NCBI RefSeq assembly: GCF_022761035.1 | Contig: NZ_JAKWJP010000003.1 | Coordinates: 62,001-126,000, forward strand | Direction: 5' to 3' | DNA from: Microbacterium sp. SS28 | GTDB lineage: Bacteria > Actinomycetota > Actinomycetes > Actinomycetales > Microbacteriaceae | Length of the DNA: 64,000 nucleotides | Shown: positions 1 to 8,709 of the stretch, piece after piece | Layout: every line of letters begins with the position of its first letter | Numbering within the stretch: the first letter of the stretch is position 1 | Made by a program: the position numbers and the translations under genes | Notes under the pieces: model-generated | The model's database searches: none | Seen by the model: the letters and a program-made list of their open reading frames with translations, nothing else | Told to the model about the DNA's origin: nothing

Positions 1-1145
1 TGTCGCAGACGATCGTCGCCGAGGTCACCTCCCCGCGCGAGCGGCCGCGCTACATGGCGATCATCGGCGCCGCCTTCCCCATCGCGATCCTCGTGGGTCC
101 CGTGCTCGGCGGCCTCATCACCGACTACTGGGGCTGGGAGTGGGTCTTCTGGATCAACATCCCGTTCGGGCTCATCGCCCTCGTGCTCGCGGCCGTCGCG
201 GTGCCCGCGCTTCCCGGGTTCGGTCGCCGCCGGTTCGACATCGCCGGCTCCGTCGCCTTCACGATCGCGATGGTCGCGCTCGTGCTCGCCGTCACCTGGG
301 TGGGGGATCCGGCGCTGGGCGCGGCATCCGTCATCGCCTTCGTCGTCGCCGCGATGGCCTTCGCCGCGTTCTTCCTCATCGAGCTGCGCGCCCCCGAGCC
401 GCTCGTGCCCCTGCGCCTCTTCGCGAACCGCACGGTCGCGGCGGGGACGGCGCTCTCGGCGATCATCGGACTCGGGCTCTTCTCGATCACGGCCTATCTG
501 CCGACGTACTTCCAGATGGCGTACCAGACGAGCGCGACGGTGTCGGGGCTCGTCCCCATCGCGACCGTGTTCGGGATGCTGGTCAGCAACCTCGCGAGCG
601 GGTGGCTCGTGAGCCGCACCGGCCACTATCGCGTCTACCCGATCGTCGGCACCGCGCTCGGCGCCGCGGGCCTGCTCGCGATGGCGCTGCTGCCGGTGGG
701 ACTGCCGCTGTGGGTGCCGATGATCGTCATGGCCGTCGTCGGCATCGGCACGGGCGCCTTCATGAGCCTCGTCGTCGCCGTCGTGCAGAGCGCGGCGCCC
801 CGCCGCGACATGGGCGCCGTGACGGCGAGCGTCAACCTCGTGCGCCAGGTCGGGTCGACTGTCGCGACCGCGATCATCGGCGGCGTCATCGCGGTCGGGG
901 TCGCGACGCAGCTACCGGGATCGCTCGACGCCTCGACCCTCACTCCGCAGCTCGTGCACCAGGCGCCCACGGACGTGCAGGCGCAGATCGCCGGGATCTA
1001 CGGCGACGTCTTCGCGCCCGTCTTCGCGGCCCTCGCGATCGTCTACGCCCTGGGCATCGTCGCGGCCGTCCTGCTTCCCGCCGGCCGGCTCTCGGACGAG
1101 CACGACCCGGCGCCCACCGCATCCACTGAACCCGTCACCGCGTGA
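1..1145 (+). CDS. MFS drug/H+ antiporter, DHA2 (EmrB/QacA) type, 5' end missing
   Basis: The reading frame is open at base 3 and stops at 1143-1145, so only about 380 C-terminal residues are present. The visible part opens with a cytoplasmic-loop segment (SPRERPRYM), followed by the antiporter motif C signature GPVLGG and the family-typical WVFWINIPFG. Many hydrophobic helices follow, fitting the second half of a 14-helix DHA2 exporter. It ends in a short hydrophilic tail. The next gene starts about 18 nt downstream, so the two are probably co-transcribed and the exporter may serve a substrate or product of that oxidase. The substrate cannot be told from sequence. The first ATG in frame (54) is internal and not the true start. 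Confidence 0.88.
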   Translation, partial: SQTIVAEVTSPRERPRYMAIIGAAFPIAILVGPVLGGLITDYWGWEWVFWINIPFGLIALVLAAVAVPALPGFGRRRFDIAGSVAFTIAMVALVLAVTWVGDPALGAASVIAFVVAAMAFAAFFLIELRAPEPLVPLRLFANRTVAAGTALSAIIGLGLFSITAYLPTYFQMAYQTSATVSGLVPIATVFGMLVSNLASGWLVSRTGHYRVYPIVGTALGAAGLLAMALLPVGLPLWVPMIVMAVVGIGTGAFMSLVVAVVQSAAPRRDMGAVTASVNLVRQVGSTVATAIIGGVIAVGVATQLPGSLDASTLTPQLVHQAPTDVQAQIAGIYGDVFAPVFAALAIVYALGIVAAVLLPAGRLSDEHDPAPTASTEPVTA

Positions 1146-1162
1146 CACCCGAGGAGCACTCC

Positions 1163-2755
1163 ATGTCGCACACCCCCACCATCGCCGTCGTCGGCTCCGG
1201 GCCGATCGGGTCCGCGTACGCGCGGCTGCTCGTCGAGGGCCTCCCCGACGCGCGCGTCGTCATGTTCGAGGCGGGCCCGCAGCTCACCGAGGTGCCGGGC
1301 GAGAGCGTCCGCAACATCGCCGACCCCGCAGAGAAGGAGCGCGCGCGCGAACGCTCGCAGGGCCCGCAGGCGGGTGCCTTCCGCGAGTCGCTCGGCATCC
1401 CCGGGGGTGTCGTCGTCGAGGGCATGTTCACGGCGCGCCAGGGCACGCACCTCATCGACTTCGGCGGCGCGGGCTCGGGCCACGCCCCGACCTTCCCGGC
1501 TGCGGCGATCGCGACCAACGTCGGCGGGCAGGGCGCGCACTGGACGTGCGCGACGCCGTCGCCATCGTTCAGCGAGAAGATCCCGTTCATTCCGGACGCC
1601 GAGTGGGACGACCTCATCGCCGTCGCCGGCGACCTGCTGCACGTGCAGGGGGCGGCCTTCGCCGACTCGGCCGTGGGCGGCGGCATCCGGTCCCTCCTCG
1701 AAGAGGAGTTCGGCGCCGAGCTGCCCGAGGGCTACGGTCCCGGCACGCTCCCCGTCGCGGGCGACCCGCAGCCCGACGGCTCGATGCGGTGGGCCGGCGC
1801 CGATGTCGTGCTCGGCCCGCTCATCGATGCGACGTCGCCCTTGAGTGAGCGCTTCGAGCTGCGCGACCTGTCGCTCGTGCGCCGCATCGAGCACGAGGAC
1901 GGCCGGGTCACGGGCATCCTCGTCGAGGACCTCCGCACGCGCGAGTCGTACTCCTTCGCCGCCGACGCCGTCGTCGTCGCGGCTGACGCCTTCCGCACTC
2001 CGCAGCTGCTGTGGGCCTCCGGCATCCGGCCCGCCGCCCTCGGGCACTATCTGACGGAGCACCCCGTCGTGATCTCGACAGTCGCACTCGACGCCGACAA
2101 GATCGGGCGATTCGCGACCGAGACCGACCTCGAGGCCGAGATCGCGCGGCGCGCGTACAACCCGGCGGATCCGGTGGCGGCGGTCAACCGCATCCCGTTT
2201 TCGGAGCCCGACCACCCGTACTCGCTGCAGGTCATGTACGCCGAGAACCCGCCCTTCGCACTGCCCGCCGACCACCCCCGCGCGGGCAACAGATGGGGCT
2301 ACGTCAACATGGGCTACGGCATGCGCAAGCACCCGCGCTACGAGGACGCCGTGACGTTCGACGATGACGAGCCGGACTACCGCGGCTTCCCGAACATGAC
2401 TGTCGAGTACGCCCTGACCGACGCCGAGGACACCGAGATCGCCGCGGCGACCGAGCGCCTGCGCCGCGCGGGCGCAGCGCTCGGCGAGTTCATCGCCGAA
2501 CCGCGCCTCATGCCCAACGGCTCGAGCCTGCACTACATGGGCACGTACCGCGTCGGCGAGGCGGACGACGGCACCTCGGTCGCCGACCCGTGGTCGCGGG
2601 TGTGGGGCTTCGACGGGCTGATCGTCGGCGGCAACGGCACGATCCCCACCGCGAACGCCATGAACCCGACGCTCATGAGCGTCGCGATCGCCGCGCGCGG
2701 CGCGCGCAGGCTCGTCGAGGACCTCTCGGACGCGCTCGTCGAGGAGGCGCGCTGA
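1163..2755 (+). CDS. FAD-dependent GMC oxidoreductase, pyranose 2-oxidase / glycoside 3-oxidase-like
   Basis: An N-terminal Rossmann motif (VVGSGPIGSAYA) binds FAD. The stretch GAHWTCATP around His126 matches the segment of pyranose oxidases in which that histidine carries covalent FAD. Near the C-terminus, LHYMGTYR (His457) and AMNPTLMS (Asn501) match the catalytic His/Asn pair of the GMC fold. About 530 residues is normal. The family oxidises a sugar ring hydroxyl (C2 or C3) of free sugars or glycosides. Related actinobacterial enzymes start breakdown of C- and O-glycosides, but the exact substrate is not visible. I chose ATG 1163 because GAGGAG lies 7 nt upstream. A GTG at 1142 overlapping the previous stop is the alternative. 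The flanking exporter and two SDRs suggest a small catabolic cluster. Confidence 0.85.
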   Translation: MSHTPTIAVVGSGPIGSAYARLLVEGLPDARVVMFEAGPQLTEVPGESVRNIADPAEKERARERSQGPQAGAFRESLGIPGGVVVEGMFTARQGTHLIDFGGAGSGHAPTFPAAAIATNVGGQGAHWTCATPSPSFSEKIPFIPDAEWDDLIAVAGDLLHVQGAAFADSAVGGGIRSLLEEEFGAELPEGYGPGTLPVAGDPQPDGSMRWAGADVVLGPLIDATSPLSERFELRDLSLVRRIEHEDGRVTGILVEDLRTRESYSFAADAVVVAADAFRTPQLLWASGIRPAALGHYLTEHPVVISTVALDADKIGRFATETDLEAEIARRAYNPADPVAAVNRIPFSEPDHPYSLQVMYAENPPFALPADHPRAGNRWGYVNMGYGMRKHPRYEDAVTFDDDEPDYRGFPNMTVEYALTDAEDTEIAAATERLRRAGAALGEFIAEPRLMPNGSSLHYMGTYRVGEADDGTSVADPWSRVWGFDGLIVGGNGTIPTANAMNPTLMSVAIAARGARRLVEDLSDALVEEAR

Positions 2756-2821
2756 CCGGCGCCCGGCTCAGCCCCAACCCGGTCCCCGCGCTCGCCGAGG
2801 GGTCGAACCGGCGCCCGGCTC
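2755..2821. repeat. 15-bp direct repeat between convergent genes
   Basis: ACCGGCGCCCGGCTC occurs at 2755-2769 and again at 2807-2821 in the short gap between the flavoprotein and the convergent SDR. The unit is partly self-complementary, so it could form weak hairpins at the two transcript ends. No function can be assigned. Confidence 0.5.
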
Positions 2822-2826
2822 CGACC

Positions 2827-3603
2827 TCAGCGGCCCGCGATGCCGTCCGACATGGGCTTCGCGCCGGCCGACGAGGCAGCCCCGCCGTCGACCGGGATCT
2901 CGGCGCCCGAGATGTACGAAGAGGCGTCCGACACGAGGAATGCGACGACCTCGGCGACCTCGGCCGACTGCCCCAGGCGCTCGAGCGGCGTCAGCGCGAG
3001 CTGCGTCTCGCGCATCGCGGCCGGCGCGCCCGCCGTCATGGGAGTCTCGATGAACCCGGGGTGGACGATGTTGACCCGGATGCCGCGCGGCCCGAGCTCG
3101 GTCGCCGCGACGTGCGTCAGCCCGCGCAGGCCCCACTTCGAGCTCGTGTAGGCGACGGGATAGTGGCCGTTGAGCGCCGCCGACGACCCCACGTTGACGA
3201 TCGACGACCCCGCGCCCATGAGCGGACCCAGTGCCTGGATCCCGAGCATCGGTCCGGTCAGATTGACGGCGAGCACGCGGTCCCAGTCGGCGCGTGCCAC
3301 GGCGCCGAGCCGCGCCCGGTGCGTGATGCCGGCGTTGTTGACGAGGCCCTTGAGCGTCTCGCCGTCGCCCAGCTCGGCCGCGAGGTCGCGCGCGAGCGCC
3401 GCCCAGTCGGCCTCGACGCTCACATCGAGACGTCGATACCGGATGCCGGTCCCCGCGAAGACGCCGGGTTCGGCATCCGCGACATCCGTCGCGACGACCC
3501 GCGCCCCGGCCCGCGCGAGCAGCACGGCCTCTGCCGCGCCCTGCCCTCCGCCCGCGCCGGTCACGACGATCGTGCGCCCCTCGAGTCCGGGATAGCTGCT
3601 CAT
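2827..3603 (-). CDS. SDR-family NAD(P)-dependent oxidoreductase
   Basis: A 258-residue classical short-chain dehydrogenase. It has the glycine-rich nucleotide loop TGAGGGQG (residues 15-22; Gln replaces the usual Ile), an Asp at residue 40 after the second beta-strand that favours NAD(H), the NNAG motif (89-92), catalytic Ser140/141 and the Tyr152-x3-Lys156 pair (YTSSK). It ends in a normal SDR C-terminal region with SGAEIPVDGG. The likely role is oxidation of a secondary alcohol or keto-sugar, possibly linked to the sugar oxidase beside it. The minus-strand sequence TAGCGT (3610-3615) ends 6 nt before the ATG, so transcription probably starts at or next to the start codon. Confidence 0.86.
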   Translation of the reverse strand: MSSYPGLEGRTIVVTGAGGGQGAAEAVLLARAGARVVATDVADAEPGVFAGTGIRYRRLDVSVEADWAALARDLAAELGDGETLKGLVNNAGITHRARLGAVARADWDRVLAVNLTGPMLGIQALGPLMGAGSSIVNVGSSAALNGHYPVAYTSSKWGLRGLTHVAATELGPRGIRVNIVHPGFIETPMTAGAPAAMRETQLALTPLERLGQSAEVAEVVAFLVSDASSYISGAEIPVDGGAASSAGAKPMSDGIAGR

Positions 3604-3710
3604 GCCCCGACGCTAGCCGTGGCATCCCCTCGGCGGAACGCGGCTTCCGTGATGCCGCGTATCAGCGATCGCCCCGCGCGGGATCGCGCCCGCGGCGGGA
3701 GGATTGATCC

Positions 3711-4496
3711 GTGAACCCGTCCCCGCTCGCCCCCGAGAACCTCTTCTCGTGCGCGGGGCAGGTCGCGATCGTGACGGGGGCCGGCACGGGCATCGGGCGC
3801 GTGTGCGCCGAGGCGCTCGCCGCGGCGGGCGCGCGGGTCGTGGTCGCGGGGCTCGGGGCCTCCGCACCGCAGCGCGCGGCCGCAGAGATCGCGACACACA
3901 GCGGTGACGCCGTCGGGGTCGACTGCGATGTGACGGATGCCGGCGAGCTCGCCGATCTCGTCCACTCGACTGTCGCGCGGTGGGGTCGGCTCGACACCGT
4001 CGTCGCGAACGCCGGTGCTGCGCTCGACGACCCGGACGGCGCCGACGCGATCGACCGCCTCGACCGGATGTTCGACCTGCACGTCCGCTCGGTCGCGCGG
4101 CTCGCGGAGCTCGCGCTGCCGATCATCGCGGAAGGAGGCGGCGGGTCGTTCATCGTCATGTCGAGCCTCTCGGGCCTGCGCGGCAACCGCGTGCTCGCGG
4201 GCTACGGCGTCACGAAAGCCGCGAACGCCCAGCTCGCCCGCAACCTCGCGGTGCAGTGGGGAGCCCGCGGCATCCGGGCGAACGCCATCTCGCCCGGCGT
4301 CATCGCGACCGACTTCGCGCGGCCCATCACCGACGACCCGGCCGCCGCGCCCGTGCGCCTCGCGAAGACGCCGCTCGGCCGTTTCGGCACGCCGGAAGAG
4401 GTCGCGGGCGCCGTCGTGTGGCTCGCGTCGCCCGCGGGCGCGTTCGTGAGCGGCCAGAACATCGTCATCGACGGTGGCACGCTCGTCTCGGACTGA
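3711..4496 (+). CDS. SDR-family oxidoreductase
   Basis: A 261-residue classical SDR with TGAGTGIG (residues 22-29), NAG, a serine in VMSSLSG, the catalytic pair Tyr165/Lys169 (YGVTK) and the C-terminal IDGGT typical of 3-oxoacyl-reductase-like members. It starts at GTG 3711 with GGGAGGAT 6-8 nt upstream. It is divergent from the other SDR across about 107 bp, so the pair may share a control region. It diverges in sequence from its neighbour, so this is not a recent duplication. Substrate unknown; context suggests polyol, sugar or sugar-acid oxidation. Confidence 0.86.
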   Translation: MNPSPLAPENLFSCAGQVAIVTGAGTGIGRVCAEALAAAGARVVVAGLGASAPQRAAAEIATHSGDAVGVDCDVTDAGELADLVHSTVARWGRLDTVVANAGAALDDPDGADAIDRLDRMFDLHVRSVARLAELALPIIAEGGGGSFIVMSSLSGLRGNRVLAGYGVTKAANAQLARNLAVQWGARGIRANAISPGVIATDFARPITDDPAAAPVRLAKTPLGRFGTPEEVAGAVVWLASPAGAFVSGQNIVIDGGTLVSD

Positions 4497-4523
4497 GTCG
4501 CGGCACCCGGCCCGCCGCAAGTC

Positions 4524-4585
4524 CGCAGATCACCGCAATGTCACAGGCGGGAGGCCGATTCCCCGTGACATTGCGGCGATCTGCG
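4524..4585. terminator. Long near-perfect hairpin between convergent genes
   Basis: The arms at 4524-4544 and 4565-4585 pair over 21 nt with one mismatch, around a 20-nt loop. The hairpin sits between the plus-strand SDR (stop 4496) and the minus-strand POT transporter (stop 4642). There is no U-tract on either side. The arms are less GC-rich than the surroundings. A bidirectional terminator is the simplest reading. Confidence 0.6.
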
Positions 4586-4641
4586 ACATTGTGGCGCGCG
4601 CGAGACGCCCGACCCCGAGGCCGCGTAAAGGAGGAGAGCGG

Positions 4642-6246
4642 TCAGCGCACGCCCCTCATGAGCGCGAGGACGGGCTTGACGCAGAAGAGCAGCGCGGCGC
4701 CCAGCGCGATCGCGATGAAGCCGAGGATCGTGAAGTACGGCACCTCGTTCTTCGGGTCGTAGAACTGCGCGAGCCAGCCCGCGATCGAGGTTCCGAGGGC
4801 GACCGAGAGGAAGTACAGCGACACCATCTGCGTGTGGAAGCGCTGCGGCGCGAGCTTCGTCGTGACCGAGAGTCCCGGAGGCGAGATGAACATCTCGGCG
4901 ATCGTGAAGACGAAGAGGATGAGGACGATCGCCATGAGAGGCGTCGAGTTGGGGGCCCCGTTGGCCCACGGCAGGAACAGCAGGAAGGCGATGCCCATGA
5001 TGATCGCGCCGAGTGCGAACTTCACGGGCGCCGAGGGCTGACGCGGGCCGAGCTTCGTCCAGATCGCCGCGAACACGCCCGAGAGGATGATGACGAACAC
5101 CGGGTTGATCGAGTTGATCCACGACACGGGCATCTCCCACCCGAGGATCATGCGGTTCAGGCGCTGGTCGGAGTAGATCGTCAGGACCGTGAACTGCTGC
5201 TGGTACAGCGACCAGAAGCCGACGTTGACGATGAACAGCGGGATGAACCCGATGACGCGCGAGCGGTCGTCCGACGTGATCTGCCGCGACGACACGATCA
5301 CGAAGAAGTACGCGATCGCGGCGCCGAGCGTCGCGATGATGACGACGCCCGCGAGGTTCTGGGCGTTGATGACCCCGAGCAGCACGAGCACGACGATGAC
5401 GGCGACGCCCGCGAGGCCGATGCCGATGACGGCGCCGTAGCGGCTGCTCGGAAGCGGGTTCGCGACGACGCCCGCCGATGCCGGGAGGTTCTTGCGGCCG
5501 ATCGAGTACTGGATGAGGCCGATGCCCATGCCGACGGCCGCCACGCCGAAGCCCCAGTGGAAGCCGTAGTTCTGCTGCAGGAAGCCCGTGATGAGCGGCC
5601 CGAGGAACGCCCCGAGGTTGATGCCGAGATAGAAGATCGAGAAGCCCGCGTCGCGCCGCGTGTCGCCCGCGCGGTAGAGCGTGCCGACGAGCGCTGTCGC
5701 GTTGGCTTTCAGGCCGCCCGACCCGATCGCGACGAGGATGAGCCCGACGCCGAGGCCCGCGAGGTTCGGCAGGATCGCCAGCGCGATGTGCCCCGCCATG
5801 ATGACGATCGCGCTGAAGAAGAGGACGCGCTCCGACCCGAAGAGCCGGTCGGCGAGCCACGCGCCGAGGATCGTGCACAGGTAGACCGTTCCGCCATAGG
5901 CGCCGACGATGCCCGTCGCGGTGGCCTGGTCGATGCCGAGCCCGCCCTGCTCGACGGAGTAGTACATGTAGATGAGCAGGATGCCCTGCATGCCGTAGAA
6001 GCTGAACCGCTCCCACATCTCGACGCCGAAGATGTTGGCGAGCGCGCGCGGCTGGCCGAAGAACCGCGTGTCGTCAGAGCCCGTACCGGTCGTGCCGGCG
6101 GCATCCGTCCCGCTCGCCGCCGCCGCGGCCGCCCCCGTCGCGCCCGACGACGCTGCCGCCGCCGTCGCTCCCTCCGGTGCGCCGACCGGAACCTGCTCCG
6201 GTACGTCGTCCGATCCGCCGCTGCCCCCGCGCGTCTGGTCGCTCAT
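4642..6246 (-). CDS. POT/PTR2-family proton-coupled oligopeptide transporter
   Basis: A 534-residue membrane protein that imports di- and tripeptides with protons. A low-complexity Gly/Ala/Thr-rich cytoplasmic N-terminus of about 60 residues precedes the first helix. The POT signature ExxER appears as EMWERFSFYGMQ, with 14 or so hydrophobic helices and the FYLGINLGA segment of the family. The long N-terminal extension is unusual for POTs. The minus-strand TAGCCT (6253-6258) ends 6 nt upstream of the ATG, indicating a leaderless transcript. The gene stands alone and converges on the SDR across the hairpin at 4524-4585. Confidence 0.92.
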   Translation of the reverse strand: MSDQTRGGSGGSDDVPEQVPVGAPEGATAAAASSGATGAAAAAASGTDAAGTTGTGSDDTRFFGQPRALANIFGVEMWERFSFYGMQGILLIYMYYSVEQGGLGIDQATATGIVGAYGGTVYLCTILGAWLADRLFGSERVLFFSAIVIMAGHIALAILPNLAGLGVGLILVAIGSGGLKANATALVGTLYRAGDTRRDAGFSIFYLGINLGAFLGPLITGFLQQNYGFHWGFGVAAVGMGIGLIQYSIGRKNLPASAGVVANPLPSSRYGAVIGIGLAGVAVIVVLVLLGVINAQNLAGVVIIATLGAAIAYFFVIVSSRQITSDDRSRVIGFIPLFIVNVGFWSLYQQQFTVLTIYSDQRLNRMILGWEMPVSWINSINPVFVIILSGVFAAIWTKLGPRQPSAPVKFALGAIIMGIAFLLFLPWANGAPNSTPLMAIVLILFVFTIAEMFISPPGLSVTTKLAPQRFHTQMVSLYFLSVALGTSIAGWLAQFYDPKNEVPYFTILGFIAIALGAALLFCVKPVLALMRGVR

Positions 6247-6311
6247 GGGGTCAGGCTAGTGGGGCGGGATGCCGCGCCGACAGTGGCCGCTCGGTAGGTC
6301 GGCCCCGCCTC

Positions 6312-7754
6312 CTACTCGGGAAGCGAGGGGTGCTTCTCGGCGGCCGCGCGGTGCCGCGGGATGAACAGGGCGAGGACGAGGGCCGCGACCGCGGCGATCC
6401 CGCCCAGGATGAACGACATCCGGAACGCCTCGGGCGTGGGGAGCGGCATCCCGTCGCTGACGATCACGAAGCTCGACAGCACGGCGCCGATGACGGCGGC
6501 GGCGGTACTCGTGCCGAGCGAGCGGAACAGCGCGTTGAGGCCGTTCGACGCGCCCGTCTCGGACTGCGGCACCGACCGCATGATCAGCATCGGCATCGCC
6601 GCGTAGCCGAAGCCGATGCCCGCGCCGATGAGGAAGTTCGCCACGACGAGCTGCCACACCTCGGACGAGAACAGGAGCGTGTACCCGTACGCCGCGATGA
6701 GGGAGAGGGCGCCGAGGACCAGGAGGAGCTTGGGTCCGACGGTGCGGGCGAGGCGCCCCGAGAACGGCGAGAGCACCATCATGACGACGCCCGCGGGCAT
6801 GACGACGAAGCTCGCGGCGAGCAGCGACAGCCCGAAGCCGCCGACCGCGACGGGCAGCTCGAGCATCTGCGGATACGCGACGTTCGACGCGAAAAGCGCG
6901 AAGCCCATTGCGACCGAGGCGAGGTTCGTGAGCAGCACAGGGCGCCGCGCGGCGACGCGCAGGTCGAGCAGGGGCTCGGCGATCCGCAGCTCGAACCAGC
7001 CCCACAGCAGCAGCACGACGACCCCGCCGAGGCCGAAGGCGAGGGTGGGCGCCGAGGTCCAGCCCCACTCGTTGCCGCGCGAGATCGCGAGCAGGATCCC
7101 GAGGAGGCCGATGCTGAGCCCCGCCGCGCCGACGTAGTCGAAGCGGCCTGCCGTGCGCAGGACGCTCACGGGCACGATCCACAGCACGAGCGCGAAGACG
7201 ATGACTCCGAGCGCCGCGGCGACCCAGAAGAGCATGTGCCAGTCCGCACGCTCTGTGATGAGCGCGCTCACCGGCAGGCCGAGCGCGCCGCCCACGCCGA
7301 GCGTCGCGCTGATGAGCGCGATCGCCGTGTCGACGCGGTTCTCGTGCAGGACGTCGCGCAGGATCGAGATGCCCAGCGGCACGACCCCGACCATCGCGCC
7401 CTGCAGCGTGCGGCCGATGATGACGCCCACGATGCCGGGCGAGACGGCCGCGATGATCGACCCCGCGACCATGACCGCGAGCAGCACGAGCACGATGCGG
7501 CGCTTGCCGTACATGTCGCCGAGACGCCCCGCGATGGGCGTGATGATCGCCGCGGCGAGCAGCGTCGAGGTCACGACCCACGCCGTGTCCTCGCGGCTCG
7601 CATCGAGCAGCTCGGGAAGCTTCGACTGGATCGGCACGACGAGCGTGAACATGAACGACGACGCGAGCCCCGCGATCGCCAGGACCGTGACGATCGCGCC
7701 CTGGCGAGGCATCCGGGTGAGTCTTCTGCGTGCGTCCTCGTCCTTCGATGCCAT
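6312..7754 (-). CDS. MFS transporter, DHA2 (14-helix) exporter type
   Basis: A 480-residue transporter with a short cytoplasmic N-terminus (ASKDEDARRR) and a first helix followed by the antiporter-type segment ending GRLGDMYGKRR (motif A, GxLaDrxGxkr). About 14 hydrophobic segments follow. It likely exports small toxic compounds using the proton gradient; the substrate is not predictable. TAGCCT at 7761-7766 (minus strand) lies 6 nt before the ATG. The divergent GNAT gene begins only 56 bp away, so the two promoters are back to back. Confidence 0.9.
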   Translation of the reverse strand: MASKDEDARRRLTRMPRQGAIVTVLAIAGLASSFMFTLVVPIQSKLPELLDASREDTAWVVTSTLLAAAIITPIAGRLGDMYGKRRIVLVLLAVMVAGSIIAAVSPGIVGVIIGRTLQGAMVGVVPLGISILRDVLHENRVDTAIALISATLGVGGALGLPVSALITERADWHMLFWVAAALGVIVFALVLWIVPVSVLRTAGRFDYVGAAGLSIGLLGILLAISRGNEWGWTSAPTLAFGLGGVVVLLLWGWFELRIAEPLLDLRVAARRPVLLTNLASVAMGFALFASNVAYPQMLELPVAVGGFGLSLLAASFVVMPAGVVMMVLSPFSGRLARTVGPKLLLVLGALSLIAAYGYTLLFSSEVWQLVVANFLIGAGIGFGYAAMPMLIMRSVPQSETGASNGLNALFRSLGTSTAAAVIGAVLSSFVIVSDGMPLPTPEAFRMSFILGGIAAVAALVLALFIPRHRAAAEKHPSLPE

Positions 7755-7760
7755 CGTTCC

Positions 7761-7804
7761 AGGCTATCGGCGGCCCCGAGGGCGGGGGTCGCCGGGCGTA
7801 GGGT
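7761..7804. promoter_or_regulatory. Back-to-back leaderless promoters
   Basis: In the 56-bp gap, TAGCCT (minus strand, 7761-7766) and TAGGGT (plus strand, 7799-7804) each end 6 nt before the ATG of the MFS and GNAT genes. Only about 32 bp separate the two -10 boxes, so the -35 regions must overlap and expression may be mutually coupled. Confidence 0.6.
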
Positions 7805-7810
7805 GGGCGC

Positions 7811-8533
7811 ATGTCCGACCCGACCGCCGATCCCGTGCCCCCGCCCGGCATCGAGATCCGTCCGCTCGAGACCGTCGAGCAGGTGCACGCAGCGTCCGAA
7901 GTGCTCGCAGAGGTGTGGGGCGGCGATCGCGGCGGCATGCCGCCCAATCTGCTGCGCGCGCTCGCGCACTCGGGTAACTACGCCGTCGGCCTGTACGAGG
8001 GCGACCGCGTGGTGGGGGCATCCGTCGCCTTCTTCGCGGCCCCCGCGGCGCGCTCGATGCACTCGCACATCACGGGCGTGCTGCCCGACTACCAGAGCCA
8101 GGGGCTCGGCCGCGTGCTCAAGCAGCACCAGCGCGCATGGGCGTTCGCGCGCGACGTCGGCCACATCACGTGGACCTTCGACCCCCTCGTCGCCCGCAAC
8201 GCGCACTTCAATCTGCGCGTCCTCGGCGCGCGCGTGACGGAGTACCTCGTCAACCAGTACGGCGAGATGGACGACGGCATCAACCGCGGCGACGAGACCG
8301 ACCGGGTCATGGTGTCATGGGCGCTCGCCGCTCCGCCCCTCCCGACCCCGGCAGACCGCGACGTAGTCGCGTCGGTCGCCGTTCCGCACGACATCGAGAG
8401 CCTCCGGCGCGAGGGGACGGATGCTGCGGCCTGGCGCCTGCGCGTGCGCGAGGAGTTCGTCGGGCACCTCGCCGCGGGACTCGCCGTCGGAGGTTTCGAC
8501 GACGAGCGCGGGTACCTCTTCGTCCGGCCCTGA
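7811..8533 (+). CDS. GNAT-superfamily acetyltransferase (COG3375-like)
   Basis: A 240-residue protein with an acetyl-CoA loop QSQGLGRVLK (the GNAT Q/RxxGxG/A motif) preceded by the beta-strand SHITGVLPDY. The sequence WTFDPLVARNAHFNLRVLGA downstream is characteristic of the COG3375 group of predicted acetyltransferases, which are longer than ordinary GNATs because of a C-terminal extension (residues about 160-240). The target molecule is unknown. It has its own leaderless promoter (7799-7804) and no operon partner. Confidence 0.85.
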   Translation: MSDPTADPVPPPGIEIRPLETVEQVHAASEVLAEVWGGDRGGMPPNLLRALAHSGNYAVGLYEGDRVVGASVAFFAAPAARSMHSHITGVLPDYQSQGLGRVLKQHQRAWAFARDVGHITWTFDPLVARNAHFNLRVLGARVTEYLVNQYGEMDDGINRGDETDRVMVSWALAAPPLPTPADRDVVASVAVPHDIESLRREGTDAAAWRLRVREEFVGHLAAGLAVGGFDDERGYLFVRP

Positions 8534-8709
8534 CCGCGCCCGCCGAACCCTCACCGCGCTCTGTCGGGGAGGCCATTGACCTGGCATCGCCCGAGTCGGA
8601 GGATGTGACTCGGGTCGTCGACCCGACGTCCCCCGTACGGCGATGGGGAAATTCGCCGCGCGGAGTCGAGCGCCCGCAAAGAGGCGGGCGACCTACTTGG
8701 GAGGTATCG

